64,000 nt of DNA from assembly GCF_003992625.1 (NCBI RefSeq), contig NZ_RZMW01000004.1, forward strand, positions 1-64,000. The letters run 5' to 3'. Position numbers and translations under genes: made by a program. This stretch comes from Pelagibacterium lentulum. GTDB lineage: Bacteria > Pseudomonadota > Alphaproteobacteria > Rhizobiales > Devosiaceae. This document shows, piece after piece, positions 8,474-17,623 of this stretch. The notes under the pieces were generated by a model. The model saw nothing but the letters and a program-made list of their open reading frames with translations. It was not told the DNA's origin and did no database searches. The stretch's first letter is position 1; the number at the start of each line of letters is the position of its first letter.

Positions 8474-8857
8474 ATGAAACAGTTCATCCTCGAAATCTTT
8501 GCATGGTGGCACAAGCAGACGCTCTCAACACGCATCTTTACGGCGCTGCGTGGCGTCAAGGTCGGCGAAGACGAGTTGGGCAATGTCTATTACAAGGGCA
8601 AGAAGGATGGTCGGCGCTGGGTAATCTATAACGGTCCTGCCGAGGCCTCAGCGATCCCGCCGGGCTGGCACGGCTGGATGCATTACCGCACCGACGTAGC
8701 GCCGTCCGAACAGGACTACAAGGCGCACACATGGGAAAAGCCGCATCAGCCGAATCTGACCGGAACGTCTATGGCTTATCGCCCCGACGGTTCGATTCTG
8801 ACGCCTGCCTCACGTCCGCGCGTGTCGGGCGATTACGACGCCTGGTCGCCAGAATAA
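8474..8857 (+). CDS. NADH:ubiquinone oxidoreductase subunit NDUFA12 family protein
   Basis: This 127-residue protein matches the bacterial NDUFA12 (B17.2) family: an aromatic N-terminus (EIFAWWHKQTLSTR), the segment VGEDELGNVYYKGKK, and the conserved RRWVIYNG-x-x-EAS-x-IPP-x-WHGWMHY block. In alphaproteobacteria and mitochondria it is an accessory subunit of respiratory complex I, on the matrix or cytoplasmic side. The ATG at 8474 has a GAGG binding site about 9 nt upstream. The open frame runs further back without a sensible start. It begins the conserved block NDUFA12, DUF2155, aat, accC, accB. Confidence 0.95.
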   Translation: MKQFILEIFAWWHKQTLSTRIFTALRGVKVGEDELGNVYYKGKKDGRRWVIYNGPAEASAIPPGWHGWMHYRTDVAPSEQDYKAHTWEKPHQPNLTGTSMAYRPDGSILTPASRPRVSGDYDAWSPE

Positions 8858-8880
8858 GGCGCTTCAAGCCGGTACGGGCA

Positions 8881-9300
8881 ATGCCCTTCAAACCACTTAG
8901 ATCAGCATTTTGCATGGCCCTTGCGGGAGGCGTTCTGGTATGGGCAACCACATCGGCTATTGCCCAGCCTGTTGCCAATCCCGTTGCTGTCTTCACGGGT
9001 CTGGACAAGATTACAGGGCGGATCACGATCTTTGATGTCTATATCGACGAAACCGTGCAGTTCGGGTCGCTACAGCTGACGCCGCGCGCATGTCATTCGC
9101 GCCCAGCCAGCGAGGCGCAGGACAGCATTGCCTTTGTTGAAGTCGATCAGGTGTCATTACGTTCGACGATGCGCCGAATCTTTTCTGGCTGGATGTTCGC
9201 CGAGAGCCCGGCGCTGCACGCAATCGACGATGCGGTCTATGACATCTGGCTGGTGGACTGCAAAACTGCTTCGGATATCCCGCCACCAAGCCAACGCTGA
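8881..9300 (+). CDS. DUF2155 domain-containing secreted protein
   Basis: The 139-residue product has a signal peptide (hydrophobic segment about residues 8-27, cleavage near AIAQP) and a DUF2155 core: VFTGLDKITGRI, then FDV-x-IDE-x-V-x-FGSLQ, and a conserved Cys in LTPRAC. DUF2155 proteins always sit beside the NDUFA12 and aat genes in this order of bacteria, but no function is established. The start ATG lies 23 nt after the NDUFA12 stop, so the two are probably co-transcribed. The predicted location is periplasmic. Confidence 0.9.
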   Translation: MPFKPLRSAFCMALAGGVLVWATTSAIAQPVANPVAVFTGLDKITGRITIFDVYIDETVQFGSLQLTPRACHSRPASEAQDSIAFVEVDQVSLRSTMRRIFSGWMFAESPALHAIDDAVYDIWLVDCKTASDIPPPSQR

Positions 9301-9403
9301 AAATCGTTATCGAAAAATTGGCAACCATTCGCAGGGGTTGATCGTTTAGCGGTCTGCCCAGCGGGGGGTACGAGATTGTCTGAAACGAGAAATGGAGAAA
9401 GAT

Positions 9404-9781
9404 ATGCGCGTTCTCTTGGTTTTTATCGCGACCATTTTTATGGCGGTCGGTGCCAATGCGCAGAACATCACGCCAACGGGCGAGTGGATGGATGAATATG
9501 GCACGGCTCTGAGCATCTCGGCGTGTGGTGACGACAACACACAGCTTTGCGTGGTGCTGCTGGATGTTCAGGGTGAGTCCCGCACCTCGGAAAATCTAGC
9601 CTATGTGAATCAACAGATCATGCAAGCAGACTTGGTTGCTGAAAATCAGTGGCAAGGAACTGTGGTCTTTGAAGGCGCTGAGGCCGAAGGAACATTGACC
9701 CAAGTCGATGCCAATACGGTCGAAATCCGAGGCTGCAGGGCGCTTTTGTTCTGCGAAACGCTTGTTTTTCAGCGCGTATAG
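9404..9781 (+). CDS. Small secreted protein, DUF2147-like
   Basis: The 125-residue protein starts with a typical signal peptide (residues 1-20, ending VGANAQ). The mature part has a GEWMDEYG strand and two cysteine pairs (AC...LC and GC...FC). It has the general layout of small periplasmic DUF2147-type beta-barrel proteins, but the match is loose. The ATG at 9404 has GGAGA 6 nt upstream, whereas the earlier in-frame ATG at 9392 does not. It converges with aat, 13 bp away. Function unknown. Confidence 0.72.
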   Translation: MRVLLVFIATIFMAVGANAQNITPTGEWMDEYGTALSISACGDDNTQLCVVLLDVQGESRTSENLAYVNQQIMQADLVAENQWQGTVVFEGAEAEGTLTQVDANTVEIRGCRALLFCETLVFQRV

Positions 9782-9794
9782 CCAAAACCACCGA

Positions 9795-10415
9795 TCAGGC
9801 TAGCCTATTGAAGTCGGCTGCGGCTTTCAGAGCTTCGCCAAGCCGGGCTTCGTAATGAGCGCGCGAGATTTCGATTGCCCCCATTGAAGCGAGGTGCGGC
9901 GTTATGAATTGGGTGTCCAGCAATTTGAATCCCCCTGCGTTCAGTCGATCCACGAGATGGGCGAGCGCGATCTTGGATGCATCGGTGCGCCTATGGAACA
10001 TGGACTCGCCAAAAAAAGCGCCGCCGATAGCCAATCCATAAAGTCCGCCAACCAGTTCGGAGCCTTCATAAACCTCGACGGTATGGCAATAGCCTTGCTC
10101 GAACAATTGGCCGTAGAGATCGATGATCGTGCGGTTGATCCAGGTGTTATCCCGATCTGCCCCTTCGGATGCACAGGCCTCTATCGTCGCTTCAAAATCG
10201 TGATCGACGCGGATATCGAACCTGTGCCGACGCAGGGTTTTAGCGAGGCTTTTTGAAACGCGGAAGCCATCAAGCGGGATAATTCCGCGCTTTTGCGGGC
10301 TGACCCAGAAGATATCGGGATCGTCCGCGCCTTCGGACATGGGAAATATCCCTGCCTGATAAGCGCGCAGGATAAGCTCTGGCGTCAGTTCTATGTCAAA
10401 CGGGTCGTTTCGCAT
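9795..10415 (-). CDS. aat: Leucyl/phenylalanyl-tRNA--protein transferase
   Basis: The 206-residue product matches Aat, which transfers Leu or Phe from aminoacyl-tRNA onto N-terminal Arg or Lys of proteins, marking them for ClpAP degradation under the N-end rule. Seen in the sequence are the N-terminal AYQAGIFPMSE and the FWVSPQKRGIIPL block. These are followed by DRDNTWIN and GGLYGLAIGGAFFGESMF, the hallmark of the GNAT-like domain. It follows accC in the same direction after a 125-bp gap, as in related genomes. Confidence 0.97.
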   Translation of the reverse strand: MRNDPFDIELTPELILRAYQAGIFPMSEGADDPDIFWVSPQKRGIIPLDGFRVSKSLAKTLRRHRFDIRVDHDFEATIEACASEGADRDNTWINRTIIDLYGQLFEQGYCHTVEVYEGSELVGGLYGLAIGGAFFGESMFHRRTDASKIALAHLVDRLNAGGFKLLDTQFITPHLASMGAIEISRAHYEARLGEALKAAADFNRLA

Positions 10416-10540
10416 GCGATACCGTTTATGGTGGTCTGGAAATGGTGGTTCTCTGCGCTTCCGGTCCTAAAGTACCTTAAGTCCGCTTGTCACGCTCGAA
10501 AACCACCGTTTCGACTCACCCTAACCGGAAGCGTGCAATT

Positions 10541-11887
10541 TTATTCCTTATTGGCCTCAAGATATTTCTCGAGCCAGTGAATGTCGTAATTGCCCGCCTG
10601 GATATCGGGCTCCTTGATGAGACGCCGGAACAGAGGCAGCGTAGTCTTTACGCCGTCGACGATAAATTCATCAAGCGCACGATTGAGGCGCTGCAGACAT
10701 TCCGGGCGGTTGCGACCGTGAACGATCAGTTTTCCGATGAGGCTGTCGTAATAGGGCGGGATATTATAGCCCTGATACACGGCCGCGTCGACGCGCACTC
10801 CCACACCACCAGCGGGGTGATAATAGGTGATGCGGCCCGGTGAGGGGGCAAAGGTCTGCGGGTCTTCAGCGTTGATGCGCACTTCAATAGCGTGGCCGAA
10901 AAATTCGACCTCTTCCTGCCTGAGCGAAAGCTTTTCGCCAGCAGCGACGCGGATTTGCTCATAAACGATGTCGAAATTGGTAATGCGTTCGGAAACCGGG
11001 TGCTCCACCTGCAGGCGGGTATTCATTTCAATGAAATAGAACTCGCCGTTTTCGTAGAGGAATTCGACGGTGCCGGCGCCGGAGTATTTCATCTTGCGCA
11101 TGGCCGCTGAACAGATTTCACCGATCCTGTTCTGTTCTTCCATTGGAACGGTCGGCGCTAGCGCTTCTTCCCAGACCTTCTGGTGACGACGCTGGAGCGA
11201 GCAATCGCGTGTGCCAAGATGCACGGCGTTACCCTGGCCATCGCCGATGACCTGAACTTCGATGTGGCGCGGCTTTTCGAGATATTTCTCCATATAGACC
11301 GCATCGTCTCCGAAAGCCGCTTTGGCCTCGGTGCGCGCAGTTGAGAAGGCTGTCGACAGATCGGCTTCGGTTTTGGCAACCTTCATGCCGCGACCGCCAC
11401 CGCCAGCGGCGGCTTTTATGAGAACGGGGTAGCCAATTTCCGCGGCGGTGCGTTTGGCGTCTGCCTCGCTGGTTACAGCACCCGCTGAACCGGGAACGCA
11501 GGGAATGCCGAGTTCCAGAGCGGTCTTTTTGGCCTGAATCTTGTCGCCCATGATCTCAATATGGTGGGCGGACGGGCCAATGAAGGAAATCTTGTGTTCT
11601 TCGAGAATACGGGCAAAACGCGCGTTTTCCGACAGAAAGCCATAGCCAGGATGGACTGCTTCGGCGCCGGTTATCTCGCAGGCGGCCAGAATGGAGGGAA
11701 TGTTAAGATAGCTGTCCTTGGCTGCGTTGGGGCCGATGCAAACGCTTTCGTCGGCGAGACGAACGTGCATGGCGTTGGCGTCGGCCTGGGAGTGAACGGC
11801 AACAGTCTGGATGCCAAGCTCCTTACAGGCGCGCAGGATACGCAGGGCGATTTCGCCACGATTGGCTATGAGAACCTTGGAAAACAT
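10541..11887 (-). CDS. accC: Biotin carboxylase subunit of acetyl-CoA carboxylase
   Basis: The 448-residue protein is the ATP-grasp biotin carboxylase that carboxylates biotin on AccB, the first step of malonyl-CoA and fatty acid synthesis. Visible elements are the N-terminal IANRGEIALRILRA motif, the Gly-rich ATP loop AAAGGGGRGMKV near residue 165, and the catalytic EMNTRLQVEHPVSE segment. The accB gene ends 15 bp upstream. The ATG at 11887 has GGAAAA upstream at good distance; a GTG two codons earlier is too close to it. The two genes are certainly one operon. Confidence 0.98.
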   Translation of the reverse strand: MFSKVLIANRGEIALRILRACKELGIQTVAVHSQADANAMHVRLADESVCIGPNAAKDSYLNIPSILAACEITGAEAVHPGYGFLSENARFARILEEHKISFIGPSAHHIEIMGDKIQAKKTALELGIPCVPGSAGAVTSEADAKRTAAEIGYPVLIKAAAGGGGRGMKVAKTEADLSTAFSTARTEAKAAFGDDAVYMEKYLEKPRHIEVQVIGDGQGNAVHLGTRDCSLQRRHQKVWEEALAPTVPMEEQNRIGEICSAAMRKMKYSGAGTVEFLYENGEFYFIEMNTRLQVEHPVSERITNFDIVYEQIRVAAGEKLSLRQEEVEFFGHAIEVRINAEDPQTFAPSPGRITYYHPAGGVGVRVDAAVYQGYNIPPYYDSLIGKLIVHGRNRPECLQRLNRALDEFIVDGVKTTLPLFRRLIKEPDIQAGNYDIHWLEKYLEANKE

Positions 11888-11902
11888 GGCCACCGGTTTT
11901 CC

Positions 11903-12397
11903 TTACTCGATCACAAGAAGCGGTTCGCCATATTCCACGGGCGAAGCGTCATCGACAAGAATGCGCGTAACCGTACCGGACTTATGGGCCGGGATCTGGT
12001 TCATGGTCTTCATGGCTTCAACGATCAGAACCGTCTGGCCCTCGGCAACCTTGCTGCCGATTTCAACGAAGGGTTTTGCGCCGGGCTCAGGCGCCATGTA
12101 GGCGGTGCCAACCATTGGGGAGGTCAGCGTGCCGGGGTTGGAGGCAAGATCTTCTGCGGCGGGCGCGGCTGCGGGCGACGATGCAGGGGCCGTAGCAGCG
12201 GCAGGGGCGGCCGCGGGCGCAGGGGCTGCATAGCCAGCAGGCGCGCCGACATGAACCACTTCCTTGGCGGGCAGGGTGCGGGTTACGCGGATCCGGAAAT
12301 CGTCCTGCTCAAGCTCGATTTCGGCCAGATTGGCTTCGTTGACGAGTTCGGCGATGGTGCGGATGAGATCCTGATCGATCTGTGAAATTTTTGCCAT
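11903..12397 (-). CDS. accB: Biotin carboxyl carrier protein of acetyl-CoA carboxylase
   Basis: This 164-residue protein has an N-terminal helical region, a long flexible Ala/Pro linker (about residues 52-85) and a C-terminal biotinyl domain with the biotinylation motif EAMKTMN (Lys near residue 130). It carries carboxybiotin between AccC and the carboxyltransferase AccAD. AGGA precedes the ATG. It is the first gene of the accB-accC pair. In many Rhizobiales an aroQ gene precedes accB, but here the upstream 207 bp hold no coding sequence. Confidence 0.98.
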   Translation of the reverse strand: MAKISQIDQDLIRTIAELVNEANLAEIELEQDDFRIRVTRTLPAKEVVHVGAPAGYAAPAPAAAPAAATAPASSPAAAPAAEDLASNPGTLTSPMVGTAYMAPEPGAKPFVEIGSKVAEGQTVLIVEAMKTMNQIPAHKSGTVTRILVDDASPVEYGEPLLVIE

Positions 12398-12604
12398 TGT
12401 TATCCTGTCTCCACAAACCCTGCATTATCGAACGGGTTGTTTGGCTGCGCCTCTTGTCCGGGGCACGATTATCCTGTCCCGCTTATACAATGATGCGCCA
12501 AGTCCGCAAAATTGCGAGTGTGACCTCTGGTTCTGGTACACACGGCGCGCTTGCGCAAGCTCGCGTTATACGAAATGCACTGAAAACGCAAAGGATGATG
12601 CTTA

Positions 12605-13468
12605 CTAGCTGCAGACTGTGTGTCCGCATTCGCGCATATTGGCGATGCGTCTTTCAAGCTGATCCTTGGAGACTGCGCCGGGAATGACCTCATCGCCGAT
12701 GATGAAGGTGGGTGTTCCCGACACGCCCAGACCCTGCGCGATCCGGTAAGAGCGTTCGATGACTGCCGTAACGTCGTCATTGTTCATGTCCAACTCAAGC
12801 AATACGCGATTGAGGCCGACGCTTTCGGCCGCCGCAAGGGCCACTTCGGCATCGATGGCGCCACGAGCGGAAAACAGCGCGGTGTGGAAGGCGGTATAGT
12901 CGGCGCCCTCGCGATTGACCAGAATGCCGATGCGGGCCGCATCGACAGAGCCTTGCGAGAGAATGGGAAATTCCTTGAGAATTATGCGCAGGTCAGGGTC
13001 CTGGTCGATGAGGGCAAGCAAATCGGGCACGACCTGCCGACAATAGCCGCAATTGTAGTCGAACAATTCGACCAGCGTCACATCACCATCGGGATTACCC
13101 AGAACGATGTTGGCGGGATCGTTGTAGATCTCGTCCTCAAGGCTCGCGAGTGCGGTGCGGGCCTGTTCGCGCTCCTGGGCGCGCAACTCGGTTTCCAGAG
13201 CAGCAGACATGCGTTCAAGCAGGCGCGGATTGTCCAACAGGTAGGTTTCTATGGCATCTCCGAAATCGGCTGTGCCGAGTTGCGAAGGTGCTGGATCTTC
13301 GGGAGGTTGGGGGGCGATTTCCGCCAGCCGTGCTTCGATGGCAGCGTCGACCAGCGTATCGATATCGGGCGCAGGATGCTGAGGCGGAGCAAGATACAGT
13401 GCTGCAACGGCCCCGGCGACGAGGATCAGCGCGGCGGCCAGTGCGGCATTTATCGCTTTTTGCATCAT
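12605..13468 (-). CDS. DsbA-family thioredoxin-like disulfide oxidoreductase
   Basis: The 287-residue protein has a signal anchor (residues about 5-27), a Pro-rich and helical region, and a DsbA-type thioredoxin domain with the active site CGYC near residue 140 and the cis-proline loop GTPT near 250. Such proteins act in periplasmic disulfide formation or isomerisation. This subgroup, with its long N-terminal extension, resembles Com1/ScsC proteins. An extra Cys pair (C-x-x-x-x-C) is present at the C-terminus. Start ATG 13468 or the adjacent ATG 13465; GGAG sits 3 or 6 nt upstream. It ends just before accB and begins just after the protease gene. Confidence 0.92.
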   Translation of the reverse strand: MMQKAINAALAAALILVAGAVAALYLAPPQHPAPDIDTLVDAAIEARLAEIAPQPPEDPAPSQLGTADFGDAIETYLLDNPRLLERMSAALETELRAQEREQARTALASLEDEIYNDPANIVLGNPDGDVTLVELFDYNCGYCRQVVPDLLALIDQDPDLRIILKEFPILSQGSVDAARIGILVNREGADYTAFHTALFSARGAIDAEVALAAAESVGLNRVLLELDMNNDDVTAVIERSYRIAQGLGVSGTPTFIIGDEVIPGAVSKDQLERRIANMRECGHTVCS

Positions 13469-13499
13469 TTACTCCGAATCAGGGGTCGAGCGATTGCGC

Positions 13500-14855
13500 C
13501 TAGTTGGACAAAATGTCGTTGGCACGCAACCATTCCGGGCCGCCTTGCGGCAATTGCTGGGTGGCCTGTCGCGCCAAGCCACGCGCAGTTGGCATATCGT
13601 TTCGGGCAGCGGCCGCTTCTGCCGCAGAGAGTGAGGCGTGACCCATCATGCCAAGGCCAGCAAATGCCTGCGATAGCAGAGTGTGGATGCGGACATTGCG
13701 CGGCTCGCTGACAGCGGACCGCCGCAATTGTAATACCGCTTCATTGAGATTGGCCGAGCCGCCAGCGCCAATCAGCGCCTGTCCATAAAGGATGCGGATC
13801 TGGGTTTCGTCCGGCGCCAGTTCAACGGCGCGCCGCAAGGGGGCTATTGCTTCGACCGGGCGACCAAGCTCATAAAGCATCTGGCCGTATAATTCACGCA
13901 TATAAGGGTTTGAGGGGGCTTCGGCGATCAGGTTGGGCATGACCTGCAAGGCGCTGACGCCGCCGCCGCCGCGATATGCGGCTATGGCGCGAGCATAGCG
14001 GGCCGGCAATGAGCTGTTGGAATTGGGATAGACATTGGCAACGGTGCTCGAGGATTCCAAAAAGCCGGTGATCTTGGCTTTCGCCATTTCCAGCGCACGG
14101 ATGTCGGCCGATGAATCGCCCTGGTTCCAATAGGGACTTTGGCGAGCCGTTTGCTCGACCTGTTGCAGACGGTCCTGTGCCAGCGGGTGAGTTTGCAGAT
14201 AGGCGGCGGCGCCCGATCGCTGCACTTGGTTTTCCAACAGGATGCGCAGCGTCTCGACAAGGCCGCGCGGAGACTGCCCAGCCTGTTGCAGGATGCGCAA
14301 GGCCGCGGCGTCGGCGGCGCTTTCTTCGGACTGCCGATAGGCAGCGAGCGAATTGAGGCTTGCCGATTGGGAGGCCATGATGAAGGCTGCGGCAGCTTGC
14401 GAGACTTCCGGTGCTGCGCCCGATCCCGACGCTGCGGCCATGGCGCCAATGCCAAGCAGCATTGAAATCGCCTGAGCCTGGGCGCGCACCTCCATTTGCT
14501 CGCGCAGGCGGGCAATGTGGCCGCCTGCCAGATGTCCGATTTCATGCGCCAGGACTGCCTTGAGCGCGGCTGGATTGGGCGATTCGAGAATGGTGCCGTA
14601 GTTGACGTAGATATTGCCATCCTCAGTCACAAAGGCGTTAAACCGACGATCGTTTACGATCACAATGCGCGGCGCGCGCTGAATTCCGGCTGCGCGGAGC
14701 AGCGGTGCTGCGAAATTGCGAACCATCGATTCGATTTCCGCATCGCGAATAATGCTGACCTGCTGACCGTGCGAAGGCATGGCTGCGCTAAAAAAAACAG
14801 CGATTGCAACAAGATAGGTGAGAAGCGCCTTGGGTTGAAAAAGCAGCTTTTGCAC
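13500..14855 (-). CDS. BepA-like M48 metalloprotease with TPR repeats
   Basis: The 451-residue product has a signal peptide (hydrophobic to about PSHGQQ). The M48 zinc protease domain has HEIGH near residue 105 and the downstream E-x-x-AD motif (EESAADAAAL). C-terminal tetratricopeptide repeats follow from about residue 310. It matches the BepA/YfgC family, periplasmic chaperone-proteases that look after outer-membrane protein assembly. The GTG at 14855 is chosen because GAGGGG lies 9 nt upstream and it begins the signal peptide. ATG codons further upstream add an unlikely extension. A DsbA-like gene follows after 31 bp, a sensible pairing for envelope protein folding. Confidence 0.92.
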   Translation of the reverse strand: MQKLLFQPKALLTYLVAIAVFFSAAMPSHGQQVSIIRDAEIESMVRNFAAPLLRAAGIQRAPRIVIVNDRRFNAFVTEDGNIYVNYGTILESPNPAALKAVLAHEIGHLAGGHIARLREQMEVRAQAQAISMLLGIGAMAAASGSGAAPEVSQAAAAFIMASQSASLNSLAAYRQSEESAADAAALRILQQAGQSPRGLVETLRILLENQVQRSGAAAYLQTHPLAQDRLQQVEQTARQSPYWNQGDSSADIRALEMAKAKITGFLESSSTVANVYPNSNSSLPARYARAIAAYRGGGGVSALQVMPNLIAEAPSNPYMRELYGQMLYELGRPVEAIAPLRRAVELAPDETQIRILYGQALIGAGGSANLNEAVLQLRRSAVSEPRNVRIHTLLSQAFAGLGMMGHASLSAAEAAAARNDMPTARGLARQATQQLPQGGPEWLRANDILSN

Positions 14856-14910
14856 GGTGATAATCCCCTCGAAACCGAAAAAGGAATTTTGTGCTACCAT
14901 TTTGATCAGT

Positions 14911-14929
14911 ATTAGCAACTGATGCTAAT
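14911..14929. promoter_or_regulatory. Operator-like palindrome upstream of the M48 protease gene
   Basis: ATTAGCA at 14911-14917 and TGCTAAT at 14923-14929 form a perfect 7-bp inverted repeat around ACTGA. It is 56 bp before the protease start and 120 bp before the divergent aminotransferase. The regulator is unknown. Confidence 0.45.
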
Positions 14930-15048
14930 TATGATTTGGTTTGCGCCAATTGGTCCTATTTTTTTTCGGTTTTTAATGCGCGTCGACCTTGAAATAAGGC
15001 CGGTTCCAGTTTAACGCCATTTCCATTAATCACAAGTCGGACGATTTC

Positions 15049-16191
15049 ATGACCAGCGACACAATTCGCCCATTTTACGCCCTTGAACTGCTGACCAAGG
15101 CACGGGCGCTGGAGGCACAGGGGCGGGAAATCTGTCACCTTGAAATCGGAGAGCCGGGCGGAAAGCCCGCGCCGCGTGTGCTGGAAGCCGTGAAGTCGTG
15201 CATCGAGCAGCCGATGGGTTACACCACGGCTAAAGGTATGCTTGCGCTGCGCGAGCGGTTGGCCAGATACTACAAGGAACGCCATGGGGTGAGCGTCGAC
15301 CCCGAGCACATCATGGTGACCATGGGCTCGTCCAGCGGCTTTATCCTTTCGTTTCTTGCAGGGTTTGCGCCTGGTGCGCGCATTGCTGTCACCCGTCCGG
15401 GCTATCCTGCTTATCTCAATATTCTGGCCTCGCTCAATTTTGACGTTACCGAAATTGCTGTTAATGCTTCCAATGGCTGGAAGCTGACGGCAGCGGATAT
15501 TGAAGCGGCGTACAAGCAGGAACCGTTTGCGGGGCTGCTGCTGGCCAGCCCGGCCAACCCCACGGGTGCAGTGCTCGAGCGGGACGAGCTTGGGGCGATT
15601 ATCGCTGTGTGCGACAGGCTTGGCATCCGGTTTCTATCCGACGAAATCTATCACGGTCTGAACTATGCGGGGACCGATACAAGTGCGCTGGAAATCAGCG
15701 ACCGGCATATCGTGATCAACAGCTTTTCCAAATATTACTGTATGACCGGCTGGCGGATCGGCTGGCTGGTGATGCCCGACGATCTCATCCGCCGCGCAGA
15801 GATCATGGCGCAAAGCTTGTTTATTTCAGCATCCAGCGTATCGCAGACCGCGGCACTGGCGGCGCTGGATGAGCGCGCCTTTTACAATGAACAGCGGGAG
15901 GCCTATGCGCGTAGCCGTTTGACGCTGTTCGACGGGCTTAATCAACTCGGCTTTGGCGAATCCAAGGCTTCGGACGGCGCGTTTTACGCCTATGTCGATG
16001 CGTCGCCCTTTACCAATGACAGCATGGAGTTTTGCATGACCATGCTTGAGGAGGCCGGGGTGGCAGCTACGCCAGGGGCCGATTTTGACCGCGCGGACGG
16101 GCACAAGTATGTGCGGTTTTCCTATGCGGGCACACCAGAGACAGTGGCCAGTGCATTGGAGCGAATGGAGCAGTTTTTAGGCAGGGGGTGA
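15049..16191 (+). CDS. Class I/II pyridoxal-phosphate aminotransferase
   Basis: The 380-residue protein is a fold-type I aminotransferase. It shows the N-terminal HLEIGEPGG motif, the cofactor-contacting GSSSGF, SPANPTGAV and SDEIYHGL, and the PLP-binding lysine in NSFSKYYCMTGWRIGW (near residue 229). C-terminal RFSYAG contains the conserved Arg for the substrate carboxylate. This subgroup handles aspartate, aromatic or branched substrates, and the exact one cannot be read here. It is transcribed divergently from the BepA-like protease gene and stands as a single gene. The ribosome binding site before ATG 15049 is weak. Confidence 0.93.
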   Translation: MTSDTIRPFYALELLTKARALEAQGREICHLEIGEPGGKPAPRVLEAVKSCIEQPMGYTTAKGMLALRERLARYYKERHGVSVDPEHIMVTMGSSSGFILSFLAGFAPGARIAVTRPGYPAYLNILASLNFDVTEIAVNASNGWKLTAADIEAAYKQEPFAGLLLASPANPTGAVLERDELGAIIAVCDRLGIRFLSDEIYHGLNYAGTDTSALEISDRHIVINSFSKYYCMTGWRIGWLVMPDDLIRRAEIMAQSLFISASSVSQTAALAALDERAFYNEQREAYARSRLTLFDGLNQLGFGESKASDGAFYAYVDASPFTNDSMEFCMTMLEEAGVAATPGADFDRADGHKYVRFSYAGTPETVASALERMEQFLGRG

Positions 16192-16218
16192 GGTTGCTGC
16201 ACTTCGTTCCACATGGTT

Positions 16219-16641
16219 CTACCAGTGGCGCCCCTTACTCCGGTGATAGATGAGCGCCGCTCGCAGGCAGTGTGCAAGTGGTCCTTCGGATAATTGGGCG
16301 GTCGCTGGCACGATGAGCGCCCGATTGCCCTCGAACTCGAAGGCATCGGAAAAATGCGTTCGGAACGTTTCCACCAGCGTTGTTCTACAGTTGAAAAACA
16401 CCGCACATTTGTCGGGCGCGTTTTTCGACGTCCCCAGCCTTATGGTTGTACCGCTTTTGCTCTGCTCGGTGAGATAGGCCGGTTCGCTCCATTTGAGCGT
16501 TTCGGTAAGAGGGCCTAAGCCTTCGGTTTGTGCGGCAACAGCAAAAATGGCCTCGCGAATCTCCAGCAAGCGCGCACGGATCGGGTGGGAATAGCGTGCA
16601 AGTGATTCGGCAACGGGTTTCGGGATTGGTGGGCTTGTCAT
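16219..16641 (-). CDS. DUF1801 domain-containing protein
   Basis: This 140-residue protein has the DUF1801/YdhG-like fold: an N-terminal RARLLEIREAIF helix, LKWSEPAYLT, and an FNCRTTLVETF block. The family is uncharacterised. Its start codon overlaps the stop of the upstream AraC-type gene (ATGA), so the two are translationally coupled and probably act together. DUF1801 genes often sit beside stress-type AraC/GyrI regulators, but no mechanism is established. Confidence 0.85.
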   Translation of the reverse strand: MTSPPIPKPVAESLARYSHPIRARLLEIREAIFAVAAQTEGLGPLTETLKWSEPAYLTEQSKSGTTIRLGTSKNAPDKCAVFFNCRTTLVETFRTHFSDAFEFEGNRALIVPATAQLSEGPLAHCLRAALIYHRSKGRHW

Positions 16642-17498
16642 CGCACGACTTCGAGGGGCAGGTGGATGTCGGTACGAAGTTCATTTTGCGGCACCTCACG
16701 CGGGTCGTTGAGATAGGCCTCGAAGATCGGGGCATCGCCGGGTTCGTAGCCGGAAGCCGGTAGCCACACACCCAGAAACCACCGATAGGCGCCGCGCATA
16801 TTTGCGTAGGGGCCGGTATAGGAGAGCTTTGCATAGGGCCCGCCGCGCAGAACGGTTTCCACCAGTGGGGCGTCTATAGGTACATCCTGAGCAACCGGCA
16901 GGCAGGCGCGCGAACGCAATTCCTCCTCTGGCCCCAGGTCGGGATCGTCGAAGAAGACACCGATCATCGTGGGTTGGGCAGGAAGGGTCTGACGCGCGAC
17001 AAGCTCAGCGAAAAGTTGCCCCATCGCATGGTCAATCTCCATATAAGAGCCTGTGTGATCGACGCTGGCGCAGCGCCGCTCCGGCAAAGTTTCCACCGCC
17101 ACTGGAAAACCCTCCGCATCGCCAGCGGCGCTGGCGGCCTTGAAGCCTGCATGAGCGCCTTTCTCGCGATAGGCGGTCGGAGTGGTTCCGAACGTTTGCT
17201 TGAACGCGCGTCCAAATGTATCGGTTGAACTATAGCCTGCCCGCTCCGCGACCGCTTCAATGTCCAATTCCGAGTTGGCCAGCCGGTCCGACGCGCGCTG
17301 GAGTCTCAGCCTGCGGATTGTCGCGGCGATCGTTTCCCCACGCATGGCCGAATAGATCCGGCTCCAATGATAGGGGGAAAGGCAGGCGACTTCCGCGAGC
17401 CGGTCGAAGGACAGGTCTTCCTCAAGATGAGTATAGACGTAGTCCAAGACCCGATTGAGGCGAGTGTGATAGCTTTCCTGAGTATGATCTTTGAGCAT
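16638..17498 (-). CDS. AraC-family regulator with GyrI-like effector domain
   Basis: The 286-residue protein begins with an AraC-type double helix-turn-helix (about residues 10-110; FDRLAEVACLSPYHWSRIYSA and the AGYSSTDTFGRAFKQTFG signature). A GyrI/SbmC-like effector-binding domain follows (about 130-285, VETLPERRCASVDHTGSYMEI). This layout is shared with Rob and SbmC-type regulators that sense drugs or cellular stress. AGGAAT precedes the ATG at 17498. It leads a two-gene operon with the DUF1801 gene. The inducer is unknown. Confidence 0.92.
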   Translation of the reverse strand: MLKDHTQESYHTRLNRVLDYVYTHLEEDLSFDRLAEVACLSPYHWSRIYSAMRGETIAATIRRLRLQRASDRLANSELDIEAVAERAGYSSTDTFGRAFKQTFGTTPTAYREKGAHAGFKAASAAGDAEGFPVAVETLPERRCASVDHTGSYMEIDHAMGQLFAELVARQTLPAQPTMIGVFFDDPDLGPEEELRSRACLPVAQDVPIDAPLVETVLRGGPYAKLSYTGPYANMRGAYRWFLGVWLPASGYEPGDAPIFEAYLNDPREVPQNELRTDIHLPLEVVR

Positions 17499-17586
17499 GG
17501 CAATTCATTCCTGTCGCGCTTGAAGTCATACAGAGCCTCGCATGATGCGGGCAGGCAAATCCTGCGGAAGTTATGGGGATACAATT

Positions 17587-17612
17587 GAAAAGGGCGGCCC
17601 GAAGGCCGCCCC
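17587..17612 (-). terminator. Rho-independent terminator of rne
   Basis: On the minus strand a stem GGGCGGCC/GGCCGCCC with a stable TTCG tetraloop is followed by TTTTC. It lies 12 bp after the rne stop. Confidence 0.92.
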
Positions 17613-17623
17613 TGGAACTCCAA

